A stretch of 49,741 nucleotides of DNA from NCBI GenBank assembly GCA_021775805.1, contig JAJFHD010000116.1, positions 1 to 49,741 on the forward strand, read 5' to 3'. Source of the stretch: Alphaproteobacteria bacterium (GTDB taxonomy: Bacteria; Pseudomonadota; Alphaproteobacteria; Rhizobiales; JAJFHC01). Of this stretch, positions 15,542 to 25,156 are shown in pieces. The position numbers and the translations under genes were made by a program. Position 1 is the stretch's first letter. Every line of letters begins with the position of its first letter. A model generated the notes under the pieces. That model saw nothing but the letters and a program-made list of their open reading frames with translations. It ran no database searches and was not told the origin of the DNA.

Positions 15542-16705
15542 TCAGACCGGTGAATCGATCCGAACCCGCCTTCGCGTCAACGGTATCGCCGTTGCAATGA
15601 GTACGACACTGGTCAACACAAGCGACGGCGAGAAGCTTTGCGTCACATCATAGAGAGAACCGGCGAACACCGGTCCGATCATCTGCCCGCTGGCAAAGGC
15701 TGCGGTCATGACGGCGATGTGGCGGACGGCGTCTTCGGCGGGGATGATCCGGTGGACTTCCTTCATGCCCATCATGGTGATGATCATGAATGTGCCGCCA
15801 ACACAGATCCCGGCGATGACGATGGTGACGATGTGCTGATGGACCACCGGCAACAGCAATCCAGCTGCCATGACGATCTGGCTGGCGATCCAGATCTGGC
15901 GATTTGAGTACCGCTTGTGGAGACCTGAGGCGAGGATCGTAGAAAGCAGCGCCGCAGCACCGAAGACAGGCCATGCCCAGCCGAAAATGAGGGGCGACGG
16001 GATAGCGTCGCGCGCCATCACGGGCAGATAGGTTGCCGGAATGATGTAGCCCATGCCGGCGGCACCATAGGCAATGACAAGACGCCAGACAAAGGGACTG
16101 CGCTGCGTGGAGTCCTTCCGGACACTGTGACGGATGCCGGTCACCTCGGGCCCGAGACTCAAGCAGACCACGATAGCGGCGACCAGCGTCACTGCCCCAA
16201 AAATCTGCCAGCCTGCCGAACTCGAAACCTGGCCTGCCATGATCGCCAGAGTGCCAAGCCCCGCGATCGCAATACCGGCGCCGACGCCGGCAAACACCCA
16301 GCCCTGTTTCTCGGTTTGACCGACGCTGGCCAGATGCTTGATCAAGGCACTGCTGACCACCACCAGGGTGAAGGCACTGCAGACCCCCGCCAGCCACCGA
16401 AGGCCCAGCCAGATCGGGAAACTGTCCACAAGGCCCATGCCAAGGGTGCAGGCTCCGATGACAACAAGCGAAAACCGTAATGTGGTCTTTGGCGAGAACG
16501 GAAGCCTGGCCGCAAACACCGCACCCAGCCAGTATCCAACGAAATGGACCGACGCCAGAACACCACCATCGGCGATGCTGGCCAGACCATCGTCCTGCAT
16601 CAACGGCAACAGCGGCGTGAAGGCGAAGCGACCGATCCCCATGGCGATGGCGAGGGACGCCAGTCCGACGAGCACGACACGCAATGTCGATTTATGGGAT
16701 GACAT
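15542..16705 (-). CDS. MFS transporter, YbfB/YjiJ-like
   Basis: A 387-residue inner-membrane carrier with about 12 hydrophobic segments. The start SLAIAMGIGRFAFTPLLPLM is the characteristic first helix of the YbfB/YjiJ branch of the major facilitator superfamily. HFVGYWLGAVFAARL and GLRWLAGVCSAF follow the family pattern. Substrate unknown. ATG 16705 has GAGG upstream. It is divergent from the LysR gene at 16831, the classical layout of a regulator and its target, so the LysR protein probably controls this transporter. Confidence 0.8.
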   Translation of the reverse strand: MSSHKSTLRVVLVGLASLAIAMGIGRFAFTPLLPLMQDDGLASIADGGVLASVHFVGYWLGAVFAARLPFSPKTTLRFSLVVIGACTLGMGLVDSFPIWLGLRWLAGVCSAFTLVVVSSALIKHLASVGQTEKQGWVFAGVGAGIAIAGLGTLAIMAGQVSSSAGWQIFGAVTLVAAIVVCLSLGPEVTGIRHSVRKDSTQRSPFVWRLVIAYGAAGMGYIIPATYLPVMARDAIPSPLIFGWAWPVFGAAALLSTILASGLHKRYSNRQIWIASQIVMAAGLLLPVVHQHIVTIVIAGICVGGTFMIITMMGMKEVHRIIPAEDAVRHIAVMTAAFASGQMIGPVFAGSLYDVTQSFSPSLVLTSVVLIATAIPLTRRRVRIDSPV

Positions 16706-16830
16706 TTCGCACCTCGACCTATGCCCTTCCAGACCTTCCTATTGTCATAGCGGTTGATCAGTATTAATAAAAGTGAATTTATGTGATAGTTTTATTCTCT
16801 TAACGAGATACTTTGAGTGGACCGAGATCT
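16706..16830. promoter_or_regulatory. divergent promoter region of MFS and LysR genes
   Basis: 125 bases, with an A+T-rich centre (GTATTAATAAAAGTGAATTT around 16761-16780) that should hold both promoters and the LysR operator. No symmetrical T-N11-A site stands out clearly enough to assign. Confidence 0.45.
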
Positions 16831-17739
16831 ATGCAAAATCTCAATCTTCAGGCGCTGGAAATCTTTCGGACCGTCGCCGTCGAGGGCAGTATTTCCAAGG
16901 CGGCGGCCAAACTGAACCGGGTGCAGTCCAATATCAGCACCCGTATCAAGCAACTGGAGCAGCAACTGGATAAGCCGCTGTTTCTGCGCCACGGCAGAGG
17001 TTTCACGCTGACACCCGACGGCGAAACCCTGCTGGCCTACTCGGAACGCTTTCTGCAGTTGTCGATGGAGACATCGGAGGCACTGAGGACTGGCAAGCCC
17101 AGCGGCCTGCTCCACATCGGCGCCATGGAGAGCACAGCAGCTTCCAGGCTCCCCGAATTTCTCTCGCGTTACCATGAACTCCACCCGGATGTGGAAATCG
17201 TCGTCACCACCGACACCGCCGGAGGACTGATGGACCGCCTGCAGAATTTTGATATCGACGTCGCGTTTGTGGCCGAACCGGTATCTTACGACTGGGTCGC
17301 AACCACGCCGGTGTTCGAGGAGAAGCTGGTTCTGGTGGCGCCGAATTCGTTTCCGCCGCTGGAGTACACGCTCGAAATCAGCGGCAAGACGGTTGTGGCC
17401 TTTGAAGCAGGCTGTGCCTACCGGCGTTATCTCGAGGGCTGGCTGCTGGACACCGGCATTGTTCCAGGCAACGTTTTGTCGGTCAGCTCCTACCTTGCCA
17501 TTCTCGCCTGTGTTTCAGCCGGCACCGGCTATGCCGTGATCCCGCAATCCGTGCTCGACATGGTTTCCACCCGGGGACAGTTTCAGCGCTACGCCCTGCC
17601 CGACAGCCTGTCGAAGATCAGGACAATGCTGGTGTGGCGGTCCGACTATAAATCCGCAAAGCTTGACGTCTTGAAAGACCTGCTGCCGGGTTTCGGCGAC
17701 AACACCGCCCGTGACCACATAACCTTTACCAGCCGTTGA
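16831..17739 (+). CDS. LysR-family transcriptional regulator
   Basis: A 302-residue DNA-binding regulator. The N-terminal helix-turn-helix is clear: LEIFRTVAVEGSISKAAAKL, then RVQSNISTRIKQLEQQLDKP. The effector-binding domain follows from about residue 90 (GLLHIGAMESTAASRLPEFL). The inducer is unknown. ATG 16831 gives the usual LysR length. It is divergent from the MFS gene and its last 14 bases overlap the end of the convergent PLP-enzyme gene. Confidence 0.87.
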   Translation: MQNLNLQALEIFRTVAVEGSISKAAAKLNRVQSNISTRIKQLEQQLDKPLFLRHGRGFTLTPDGETLLAYSERFLQLSMETSEALRTGKPSGLLHIGAMESTAASRLPEFLSRYHELHPDVEIVVTTDTAGGLMDRLQNFDIDVAFVAEPVSYDWVATTPVFEEKLVLVAPNSFPPLEYTLEISGKTVVAFEAGCAYRRYLEGWLLDTGIVPGNVLSVSSYLAILACVSAGTGYAVIPQSVLDMVSTRGQFQRYALPDSLSKIRTMLVWRSDYKSAKLDVLKDLLPGFGDNTARDHITFTSR

Positions 17740-18853
17740 CACGACCCCATGTGTCGGTCACGGCGCCATTCTCGATGACGTGATAGACCTCATGGGCGGC
17801 CGCTGTCATGCAGGCATGGTTGGGCAGGATGCGGAGCTTGCGGCCGACCGGGAAAGCCGCGGTGTCGAGGCTTGAGCCGTCCCGGGTCGTGACATACCCA
17901 TGTTCCTGGCTGACACCGGCCACATGGAGGTTGGCAAGGACTGAGCCATCGGCGTCGGTCAGGAGGCCATAGCCACAGTCGTTGTCCTGTGAGCCGGTCA
18001 TCTGGTCCTTGGACAGAGCAAGTCCACCGGCATCGATCACCAGTTTGTTCGTGGCCGGGTGATGGGTCACCACTGTTGCCAGCACGCTGACGGCGATGTC
18101 GTCGACTGTGCAGACACCCAGATTGGCCTGGAACAGATCCTGAAAGACATAAACGCCGGGACGCGCTTCGGTGATACCGTCGAAACCCTCACCGAATGTG
18201 GCGGTCGGTGTCGAACCGACACTGACATTGGGACAGTCAAATCCGTTCTGCCGCAGCACCTCCGCCGTTTGCCGGGTCAGTGCCTGTTCGTTGCGCGCTT
18301 GTTCGCGGATCTCATCGATTGTGCCTGCGTGATAGCTTTCTCCGGCATGGGCGAACACGCCTGCAAGCTCAAGATGTGCCGCCCCATCGACAATCTTCGC
18401 GATCTCCAGCAGGCGCGGCTCATCGGGCCTGAGACCCGTACGGTGACGGTCGACGTCGACTTCAAGGAATACGCGGACCGGCGCGCCCTCGACCACGGTT
18501 CCGGCGGCCGCATTGGCACCGTCGACGGTATCGAGGCATACGGCGACATCGCTGCCGGCCCGGTTGAGGGCTGCCACCCGGGCAAGCTTGTCGGGCACAA
18601 TCGACAGGGCATAGAGCAGGTCACCGAAACCGGCGCCGGCAAAGTACTCTGCTTCCTTCAGGGTCGACACCGTAAAACGTTCCGCCCCATGAGCCTGAAG
18701 CCGCCTTGCCACGTCGACGGACTTGGGCGTCTTCAGATGCGGGCGCAACGCGACGCCAAGCCCCTTGAACTTGTCCGCCATGGTCTCGATGTTCGATTCC
18801 AGCCGTCCACGGTCGAGCAGAAGGCACGGCGTTTGAAGGTTCCCGATGTCCAT
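17726..18853 (-). CDS. D-threonine-aldolase / D-serine-dehydratase-like PLP enzyme
   Basis: A 375-residue enzyme of the alanine-racemase-fold family that acts on D-hydroxy amino acids (D-threonine, D-threo-3-hydroxyaspartate or D-serine). LRPHLKTPKS holds the PLP-binding lysine (residue 41 or the K nearby). FLEVDVDRHRTGL and SVGSTPTATF are family motifs. The C-terminal PNHACMTAAAHEVYHV supplies the H-x-C metal site used by this family. Exact substrate not decided. ATG 18853 has GGAG eight bases upstream. It is 25 bases downstream of the aminotransferase gene, and the two form a likely operon for amino-acid conversion. Confidence 0.78.
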   Translation of the reverse strand: MDIGNLQTPCLLLDRGRLESNIETMADKFKGLGVALRPHLKTPKSVDVARRLQAHGAERFTVSTLKEAEYFAGAGFGDLLYALSIVPDKLARVAALNRAGSDVAVCLDTVDGANAAAGTVVEGAPVRVFLEVDVDRHRTGLRPDEPRLLEIAKIVDGAAHLELAGVFAHAGESYHAGTIDEIREQARNEQALTRQTAEVLRQNGFDCPNVSVGSTPTATFGEGFDGITEARPGVYVFQDLFQANLGVCTVDDIAVSVLATVVTHHPATNKLVIDAGGLALSKDQMTGSQDNDCGYGLLTDADGSVLANLHVAGVSQEHGYVTTRDGSSLDTAAFPVGRKLRILPNHACMTAAAHEVYHVIENGAVTDTWGRVNGW

Positions 18854-18878
18854 TGGCGGCGTCTCCTACCAGAAATTT

Positions 18879-20009
18879 TTACAGATCCTGATTTGACCGA
18901 AGGTAGGCCCGGAATGCGGCAAGGCCTTCATCGATGCCCTTGCGCCCGAATCCAACCCGGAACCGGTCCTGGGGCGTCGGCATCAACTCGGAATGGTAAA
19001 TCTTTGGCGGCAACAGCAAGACGCCGGACCGTTCGACCAGGGTCTCGCAAAAGTCATCGACACTGCCGGCCCCCTTGTAGCGGGGATAGCCGACGCAGCC
19101 GCCGTCGGGGCGGCGCCAGTCAAAAAGATCCGGGAACTCCCCGAAGAAGGCCGTCAACTTTGCGGCGTTGTCGTTGACGAGCGCGCGATTGCGTTCAAGG
19201 ATCCGGTCGCGGGCCTTCAGGGCAATCAGCGCCAGGTATTCGCTTGGCGCGGAGTTGCAGATGGTCAGGTAGTGCTTGTATTTTTCCATCTTCTCCAGAA
19301 CTGGCCGGTCCCGAGTCATGATCCAGCCAATCCGCAGGCCCGGCAATCCATAGGCTTTCGACATAACGTTGAGCGACAGTCCACGCTCGTAGACATCGGC
19401 CACCTGCGGCAGGCGGATGGCATCGTCGCGCTCGATCAGTCGGTAAACCTCATCGCTGAACAGATAGAGACCGTGCTCGCGGCACAGATCGACGAGGCCG
19501 TCGAAAATCGACCTTTCCAGAACGGCGCCTGTGGGGTTGTTGGGGAAATTGATGGATATGAGTTTGGTGTTAGGGCGCAGGGCGGCACGAACATCGTCGA
19601 GGTCGAGCGACCAGTTGTCGTCGGCATTCAGCGCCACACCCGACACATCGCAGATATCGAGTGGCACGGTCTCGGCCGCCTGATAGTTGGGCACGATGAC
19701 AACGGCATGGTCGGCCGGTTCGAGCAGCACGCGCATGGCCACATAGACGCCCTCCTCCGCGCCGGCAAAGCACAAGATGTCTTCCGGATTTGCCGAGTCG
19801 TAGGTCGAGGCGATTTCCTCTCGCAAGACCGGCAGACCCCAGGTCTCGGTGTAGCCGAGCCAAAGTGTTTCATAAGCCTCCCGGTCTTCAGGCGTCGCCA
19901 TGGCCAGCAACTCGGGCAGGCTCAGGCTCTCAAGATCGGATGCCGTCATGTGGTAGCGGGCGGTAAACTCCCACCGGGAAAAGTAGGTCTCAAGGGCAAA
20001 GTCACGCAT
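18879..20009 (-). CDS. class I/II aminotransferase
   Basis: A 376-residue PLP-dependent enzyme of fold type I. Visible landmarks are SINFPNNPTGA (substrate carboxylate contact), YLFSDEVYRLI (Asp and Tyr of the PLP site) and LNVMSKAYGLPGLRIGW, whose lysine forms the Schiff base. The N-terminus RWEFTARYHMTASD is unlike standard aspartate aminotransferases and recalls amino-acid-dehydratase/transaminase side branches. Amino donor and acceptor unknown. It is the first gene of the pair with the D-hydroxyamino-acid enzyme downstream, so they may convert the same amino acid. Confidence 0.78.
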   Translation of the reverse strand: MRDFALETYFSRWEFTARYHMTASDLESLSLPELLAMATPEDREAYETLWLGYTETWGLPVLREEIASTYDSANPEDILCFAGAEEGVYVAMRVLLEPADHAVVIVPNYQAAETVPLDICDVSGVALNADDNWSLDLDDVRAALRPNTKLISINFPNNPTGAVLERSIFDGLVDLCREHGLYLFSDEVYRLIERDDAIRLPQVADVYERGLSLNVMSKAYGLPGLRIGWIMTRDRPVLEKMEKYKHYLTICNSAPSEYLALIALKARDRILERNRALVNDNAAKLTAFFGEFPDLFDWRRPDGGCVGYPRYKGAGSVDDFCETLVERSGVLLLPPKIYHSELMPTPQDRFRVGFGRKGIDEGLAAFRAYLRSNQDL

Positions 20010-20086
20010 CGGGGTGATCGCACTTTCAGGCGAGGTTTTGAAGTGGTTGCTTATGGGGTTTCAGGGCGGGTTGTCAACGGTGGCCG

Positions 20087-23000
20087 TTACTTCGGCATGG
20101 CCGGATTGACGCCGGCCTGTTTCTGCACAAGCCAGGATCGCCATGCGTCGGTGTCATAGGGCCACTTGCGCATTTCGATGCACCACGTGGGCGGTTCGGG
20201 CGAAAGATGAAACTGCCTCCGCTGAGCCTGAGAGAGGCAGCGCGGTGTGCTCCATCGTGCGTTCATAATCAACGACTGCGGCGAATTGAAGACACGCCAT
20301 AACCTGGCTGTCTTGTCATAGGAGACTGTGACCACGTGCGTGCCGTCCGGAGAGAACGCAACATCCGTGAGACGATCTTTATGTCCCTTGAGAAGTGCAA
20401 GTTGTGCGCCTGTTGCTACGTCCCAAATCCGCGCAGTATTGTCACTGGAAGCTGTGGCAACAAATGATCCGTCTGGTGAGAACTTTGCCGTTGCGAGACC
20501 TAACGCGTGACCCTTGAGTTCCTTGAGTTGTACACCTGTTGCCGCATCCCAAAGCCGAGCTATTGCATCAGACGTAGCAGTGACAACACTCGATCCATCG
20601 GGCGAAAAGTGGGCGCTGTACAACACGTTCCCATTACTCGTGAGTGTGGCAATCTTCGCGCCATTAGCCGCGTCGGTTATCTGTGCCGTATTTTCGGAAG
20701 AGGTCGTGACGACCCGCTTGCCGTCCGGTGAGAATTCCCCGCTAACCTCATAGCCATCCTGGTCCTCCACGACGGCGACAACCGCTCCGGTTGCTGAATC
20801 CCATATTCGTGCCGTACTGCCTGCGTCTGTCAGGGATGTACGCCGGGCAGTGGTAAGAATTCGCGATCCATCCGGCGAGTATGCGGCTCCTTTCAGGTGC
20901 GATCCATGACCCTTTAGGACGGTGATTTCCGCGCCTGATGCCGTGTCCCATATTCGTGCTGTCTTGTCGCCCGAAGCGGTAACAATGCGCAAACCGTCGG
21001 GTGAGAATCTGGCGCTTTGCACACCACGCTCATGACCTCGCAGGACTGTGACCTCTTTTCCAGTCGTCGCATCCCATAAGCGAGTCGTTTCGTCTTGAGA
21101 AGCCGTCAGGACAATTCGACCGTTCGGCGAAAAGACGGCGCTGTTCACTTTTTCTTCGTGACCCTCAAGGACAACAAGCGCTGCCCCTGTCTCCGTGTTC
21201 CAAAGCCGGACTGTTAGGTCATCCGAAGTCGTGAGAACACGGGAACCGTCTGGAGAGAACGCCACACTTCTGAGCCGACCATTGTGACCTTTGAGGATCT
21301 TGACCTTGGCCCCTTCCGATGCGTCCCACAATCGAGCCGTACCGTCTCTTGACGCGGTGACAACGTCCATTCCGTCAGGCAAAAAGGCTGCGCCACTCAC
21401 GGAATCCTCGTGTCCTCCCAGTACAGCGATCTTTTCCCCTGTATTGGCATCCCATAGCAACGCCGTCTTATCCATAGAGGCGGTAAGGACGCGGGCACCA
21501 TCTGGAGAGAAGTCTACACTCATTACCACGTCGCTATGCCCTCTAAGGACTGCGACACCTCTTCCTGTCACGGCGTCCCAGACTCTGGCTGTGTTGTCCC
21601 ACGAACCGGTGACAATGCGCAGACCGTCCGGCGAGAAGACTGCCCGCCATACCGCGCCTTTATGGCCATTGAGGGCAGCAACCTCTGTTCGGGTTGCCCT
21701 GTTCCATAATCGAACCGAACCGTCCTGAGAACCGGTTAATATGAGAGAGCCGTCAGGAGAAAACATGGCGTGATCCACCCCTGCCTCATGCCCCTCTAAC
21801 ATTCCTGTTTGCTCGCCAGTCATAGCATCCCACAGTCGCGCGGTATTGTCATAGGATGCAGTAAGGGCAACCTTGCCGTCAGGTGAAAAGACAACACTGT
21901 TCACCCCTCCTGCATGTCCCCGAAGCACAGCAATTTCAACCCCTTTGCTTGCATCCCATAACCGTGCGGTATCATCTCTGGCTATCGTAAGGATCTTAGA
22001 ACCGTCAGGTGAGAAGACGGCGCTGCCAAAAATTTTGCTTCCAATGTATTCCTCACGGCTCTTCAGAATACCGACCGATTCCCCACTATTCGCATTCCAT
22101 AACCGTGCCGTCATCTCACGGTCAAACGTTAGGACTCTAGTGTAATCAGGCGAAAAGACTGCGCCATCAACCGGATGCTGATGCCCTCTCAGAACGATTA
22201 CTTCGTTACCTGTCGCAGCATCCCAAAGCCGTGCGGTTCCATCCTCTGATGCCGTTAGGATGTGCGCGCCATTTGCTGACACCGCAACGCTCCAGACGGC
22301 ATCATCGTGCCCCTTGAGGACCTTGCGTTCCCTTTGACCCAACGTGGCATTTGCTAGACTTTCTGCTGATTGTGCAACATGGGGTCGGCCTTGTTGCGTC
22401 TCATTTTCCGAATGTTCGTATTGCAAACCGGCGAGTGCAACCAACATTCCTGAAGCTGCATCACCATCATCCAACTGTTCCCGCGACAAATCTGCCAAGT
22501 AAAGAGATTGCGCGATCAATGCGTCATTGCGCTGTTGCTCCGCTGTATTTCTAGCGACCACGGCATTAGCAGCATTTTCCTGCGCGAGTCTTTCATTCGA
22601 GACCGCAATACCACGCTGCGCATCAGCCTCCTGTTTCTGCAGGTAGGCATACCCTGCAAGGACGGCTGTCACAGCAACGGCTGCAAATGAACCCGCCACC
22701 ATTCGTTGCTGCCTGCGCGTTGCCGCCTTGCGACTGTCGGTGATGTACTGCCGGTGAGTTCCGGTCGGATTGGGAGCCCGCTCCGGTTGTGCCGCGAGCC
22801 ATTGTTCGGCTGCTTCAAGTTCCTTGCCTCGCAATGGTTGTGCGCCGAGTTGCTTTTGAGCCTCCCACCGCCGGGCGATCTCGCCCAGCCGGGTGTGTTC
22901 CCTGATCCATCCAATGTCGGTGTTGAGGGCTGCCACCAGATTGGGTATCGCCTTGTCGAGGTCGTCGCGTTCGGTGAAGAAGATGTAGTTATAGCGGGCA

Positions 23001-23320
23001 AGGGGTTCTGGGATGCCCGTCGCTTCAACATCCTGGATTACGATTGGAGCGATGCGTTTGTTCAGGCCTTCCGCATAATCTACCTCCCACCGGCAAACCT
23101 CGGACGCAGCAGAATTCGGGCTTAACGCAAACACGACGGTGTCGGCCTCGGCGATCAGTTGTTCGAGCCGCTGTTTCCATTCTTCGGTGGGAAGGATGTC
23201 TTCAGTGTCGCGACACACTTCAATGTCGCCCCCGCTTTCAAGTGCCTCGACGATGTTCGTTACATACTCGCGGTCCTTGCGAGAATACGAGACGAAGACC
23301 TTTGTTTTGGATTGTTCCAT
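20087..23320 (-). CDS. TIR - transmembrane - WD40 (16 repeats) protein
   Basis: A 1077-residue protein. Residues 6-130: TIR domain (KVFVSYSRKDREYV; Glu79 in CRWEVDYAEG is at the usual position of the NADase catalytic glutamate). Residues 207-226: a single membrane helix (VAGSFAAVAVTAVLAGYAY). Residues 227-280: an Ala/Gln/Glu-rich coiled coil (EADAQRGIAVSNERLA). From about 330 to 1010: 16 WD40 repeats, nearly all ending D-x-T-A-R-L-W-D, enough for two propellers. The tail RCLSQAQRRQFHLSPEPP with WCIEMRKWPY is a small extra domain seen in similar repeat proteins. The TIR domain should face the cytoplasm. Likely a sensor that switches the TIR on, for defence or regulated cell death; this is inference. 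Base composition is less GC-rich than the neighbours. Confidence 0.85.
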   Translation of the reverse strand: MEQSKTKVFVSYSRKDREYVTNIVEALESGGDIEVCRDTEDILPTEEWKQRLEQLIAEADTVVFALSPNSAASEVCRWEVDYAEGLNKRIAPIVIQDVEATGIPEPLARYNYIFFTERDDLDKAIPNLVAALNTDIGWIREHTRLGEIARRWEAQKQLGAQPLRGKELEAAEQWLAAQPERAPNPTGTHRQYITDSRKAATRRQQRMVAGSFAAVAVTAVLAGYAYLQKQEADAQRGIAVSNERLAQENAANAVVARNTAEQQRNDALIAQSLYLADLSREQLDDGDAASGMLVALAGLQYEHSENETQQGRPHVAQSAESLANATLGQRERKVLKGHDDAVWSVAVSANGAHILTASEDGTARLWDAATGNEVIVLRGHQHPVDGAVFSPDYTRVLTFDREMTARLWNANSGESVGILKSREEYIGSKIFGSAVFSPDGSKILTIARDDTARLWDASKGVEIAVLRGHAGGVNSVVFSPDGKVALTASYDNTARLWDAMTGEQTGMLEGHEAGVDHAMFSPDGSLILTGSQDGSVRLWNRATRTEVAALNGHKGAVWRAVFSPDGLRIVTGSWDNTARVWDAVTGRGVAVLRGHSDVVMSVDFSPDGARVLTASMDKTALLWDANTGEKIAVLGGHEDSVSGAAFLPDGMDVVTASRDGTARLWDASEGAKVKILKGHNGRLRSVAFSPDGSRVLTTSDDLTVRLWNTETGAALVVLEGHEEKVNSAVFSPNGRIVLTASQDETTRLWDATTGKEVTVLRGHERGVQSARFSPDGLRIVTASGDKTARIWDTASGAEITVLKGHGSHLKGAAYSPDGSRILTTARRTSLTDAGSTARIWDSATGAVVAVVEDQDGYEVSGEFSPDGKRVVTTSSENTAQITDAANGAKIATLTSNGNVLYSAHFSPDGSSVVTATSDAIARLWDAATGVQLKELKGHALGLATAKFSPDGSFVATASSDNTARIWDVATGAQLALLKGHKDRLTDVAFSPDGTHVVTVSYDKTARLWRVFNSPQSLIMNARWSTPRCLSQAQRRQFHLSPEPPTWCIEMRKWPYDTDAWRSWLVQKQAGVNPAMPK

Positions 23321-23547
23321 GTCGCGGTCGTCGGCCAGGCTGATTTGACATTGCCCGCTCGTGATGTCGGATCAACTTATTCTGTCACTGATCACATTCA
23401 CTTACGGATTCGAAGAGAATGAGGCCATCTTCAGATGCACCCGTCAACCGTACAACGAAACCCGATTTTAACCCCTTCGCTGCCATTCTTGAAACCAATC
23501 CGGGAAAATACCCGGAACACGACCCTGACAGTGAGGACTCCCCCGCC

Positions 23548-23994
23548 ATGATCTATCAGATGATTTACTCCTCCAGGGCTTCCCGGCCCATGACCGAGAG
23601 CGACCTGGCCGCCATCCTTACCCTTTCGCGCATACGGAACGCGCAAACCGGAACATCCGGCATCCTGCTCTTCGGCAAAGGCGAATTCGTCCAGTTTCTC
23701 GAAGGCGACGAAGATCGGGTGAAAACGCTGGTCAACCGGAGCATCCGGAAGGACCGGCGTCACGAGAGTTTCAATCAATTGTACGAGAACCGGCAGAACG
23801 CCAGGGGGTTTAAGAACTGGGCCATGGCTTATGGCAACCTCTCCGATACAAACGTCAGGACGATCGGAGGTCAGTTCGGGTTGAACGATCTCGACGACCT
23901 TCTGGACGTCATCCGGAGACCCGAGTCGATCGTGTCGTGCGTTCTGTCCAACATCCTCAAAGACCTCATGGACGAAACGGAAGCCGCCGCCTGA
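23548..23994 (+). CDS. short BLUF-domain blue-light receptor
   Basis: A 148-residue flavin-binding photoreceptor of the short (PixD/Slr1694) type. The domain begins MIYQMIYSSRA, with the key tyrosine. SRIRNAQTGTSGILLF carries the conserved asparagine, GEFVQFLEG the glutamine that flips on illumination, and FKNWAMAY the Trp/Met pair. The last 40 residues form the helical cap. It has no attached output domain, so it must act through a partner protein, as PixD does. The ATG at 23548 is chosen because BLUF proteins of this type start at the first strand; an in-frame ATG at 23419 would add 43 unrelated residues. Confidence 0.87.
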   Translation: MIYQMIYSSRASRPMTESDLAAILTLSRIRNAQTGTSGILLFGKGEFVQFLEGDEDRVKTLVNRSIRKDRRHESFNQLYENRQNARGFKNWAMAYGNLSDTNVRTIGGQFGLNDLDDLLDVIRRPESIVSCVLSNILKDLMDETEAAA

Positions 23995-24347
23995 CCGTTC
24001 GCGATGTGCGATACGGCGGGCACTCAGCGTCACCTGTCGAAATATCCTGCCCGGACCGCGGGGCCCATCAGGTTCAGCATTAGACGAGACGCGGTAATCG
24101 ATGGTGTACGGATCGCCGTAGGGGATGCCCGGAACAGCATTGTCTGCCCCAAGTCTCTAAAGATCGTATGCAATGCCGAAACTCATGACGCATGCCACTT
24201 TCTGCCTGGGCTTGCCGGTCAACGGTGACGCCATTGCCGTTTCTCCTTTTGACATATCAGTCTGATCACAGGATATAACCAGCTTTGACATCGGGTGTCG
24301 AAATCCGATGCGAGGTTTTCGCAATCAAGAATGGACAGGCGCCAGAA
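23995..24347. other. intergenic region before the thioesterase gene
   Basis: 353 bases with no credible gene; a short open frame at 24004-24228 lacks a ribosome binding site. The right-hand part contains the promoter candidate listed separately. Confidence 0.4.
24249..24279 (+). promoter_or_regulatory. sigma70-like promoter for the thioesterase gene
   Basis: A perfect TTGACA at 24249-24254 is followed by GATATA at 24272-24277 (17-base spacing) or TATAAC at 24274-24279 (19 bases). The leader to the ATG at 24348 would be about 65 bases. Confidence 0.5.
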
Positions 24348-24731
24348 ATGACAGATACTTCCGACGTACCGCAAGGAGAGCCGACCACAAGGACGCTGGC
24401 GATGCCGGCCGATGCCAATCCCAGTGGCGACATCTTTGGCGGCTGGGTCCTGTCGCAGATGGACATTGCCGGTGGAATCGCGGCTGGTCAGCGTGCGCAG
24501 GGCCGCGTGGCGACCGTCGCCGTCGACGCCATGAGCTTCATCCGGCCGGTCAACGTCGGCGATGTCCTTTGCGTCTATTCGCACATCGAAAAGACCGGAC
24601 GCACATCCATATCCGTTCACATCGAGGCCTGGGCGCTGCGTGGCCGGCTTGGCGAACGCGTCAAGGTGACTGAGGGTACATTCACGTTTGTGGCAATCGA
24701 CGACGACGGCCAACCGCGACCGTTGCCATGA
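24348..24731 (+). CDS. acyl-CoA thioesterase, YciA/hotdog family
   Basis: A 127-residue hotdog-fold enzyme that hydrolyses acyl-CoA esters in the cytoplasm. The catalytic segment NPSGDIFGGWVLSQMD (about residues 24-39) holds the aspartate of the YciA family, and TVAVDAMSFIRPVNVGDVL is the second strand pair and dimer contact. Length is typical. ATG 24348 is chosen because it directly precedes the acidic family-like start; the ribosome binding site is poor. Confidence 0.88.
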   Translation: MTDTSDVPQGEPTTRTLAMPADANPSGDIFGGWVLSQMDIAGGIAAGQRAQGRVATVAVDAMSFIRPVNVGDVLCVYSHIEKTGRTSISVHIEAWALRGRLGERVKVTEGTFTFVAIDDDGQPRPLP

Positions 24732-24874
24732 CGGCGTTCCGTGCCGCCGCCGTAGAACCGACTTCGGCAGCGACAACAATTCGCGTTCTATGTTCACCGT
24801 ATTCTGGGTAGTGTGTACCGACAGGGCCACACCCGATTGCGGCCAACGACGCAAGAGAGATAGGAAACACCGTA

Positions 24875-25126
24875 ATGCAAAAGCTGAAGTCCATCGTCGA
24901 CGACGCCGTCGCCGAACTGCAGGACGTGATCACCGACGATCAGACAGACAAGGTCTCCAAGGCGATCGAATCCGCAGTCATCCGGGGCATGTTGGAGGGA
25001 CAACACCGGGCGGTTGACGCCTGCATCTATCACAGCGAAGCCGAACAGGACACCGCCCACAAGATTGCCACGGCGATCCGCAAGGAGAATGACATGCTGA
25101 TTGCCAATCTCTCCAGTCTGCGCTGA
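24875..25126 (+). CDS. small hypothetical helical protein
   Basis: An 83-residue soluble, acidic, mostly helical protein (VDDAVAELQDVITDDQTDK; HKIATAIRKENDMLIANL). Not recognised. ATG 24875 has AGGAAA at a good distance. It lies 143 bases after the thioesterase gene and is convergent with OsmC. Confidence 0.6.
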   Translation: MQKLKSIVDDAVAELQDVITDDQTDKVSKAIESAVIRGMLEGQHRAVDACIYHSEAEQDTAHKIATAIRKENDMLIANLSSLR

Positions 25127-25156
25127 CCATCCGGCCGCGTCTGACGTTCTGCTGCT

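Noticed and set aside
20280..22330. Tandem DNA repeat or CRISPR-like array
   Set aside because: The periodic similarity comes from the 16 WD40 units of the coding sequence, about 125 bases apart, with no conserved short repeat and spacer pattern.
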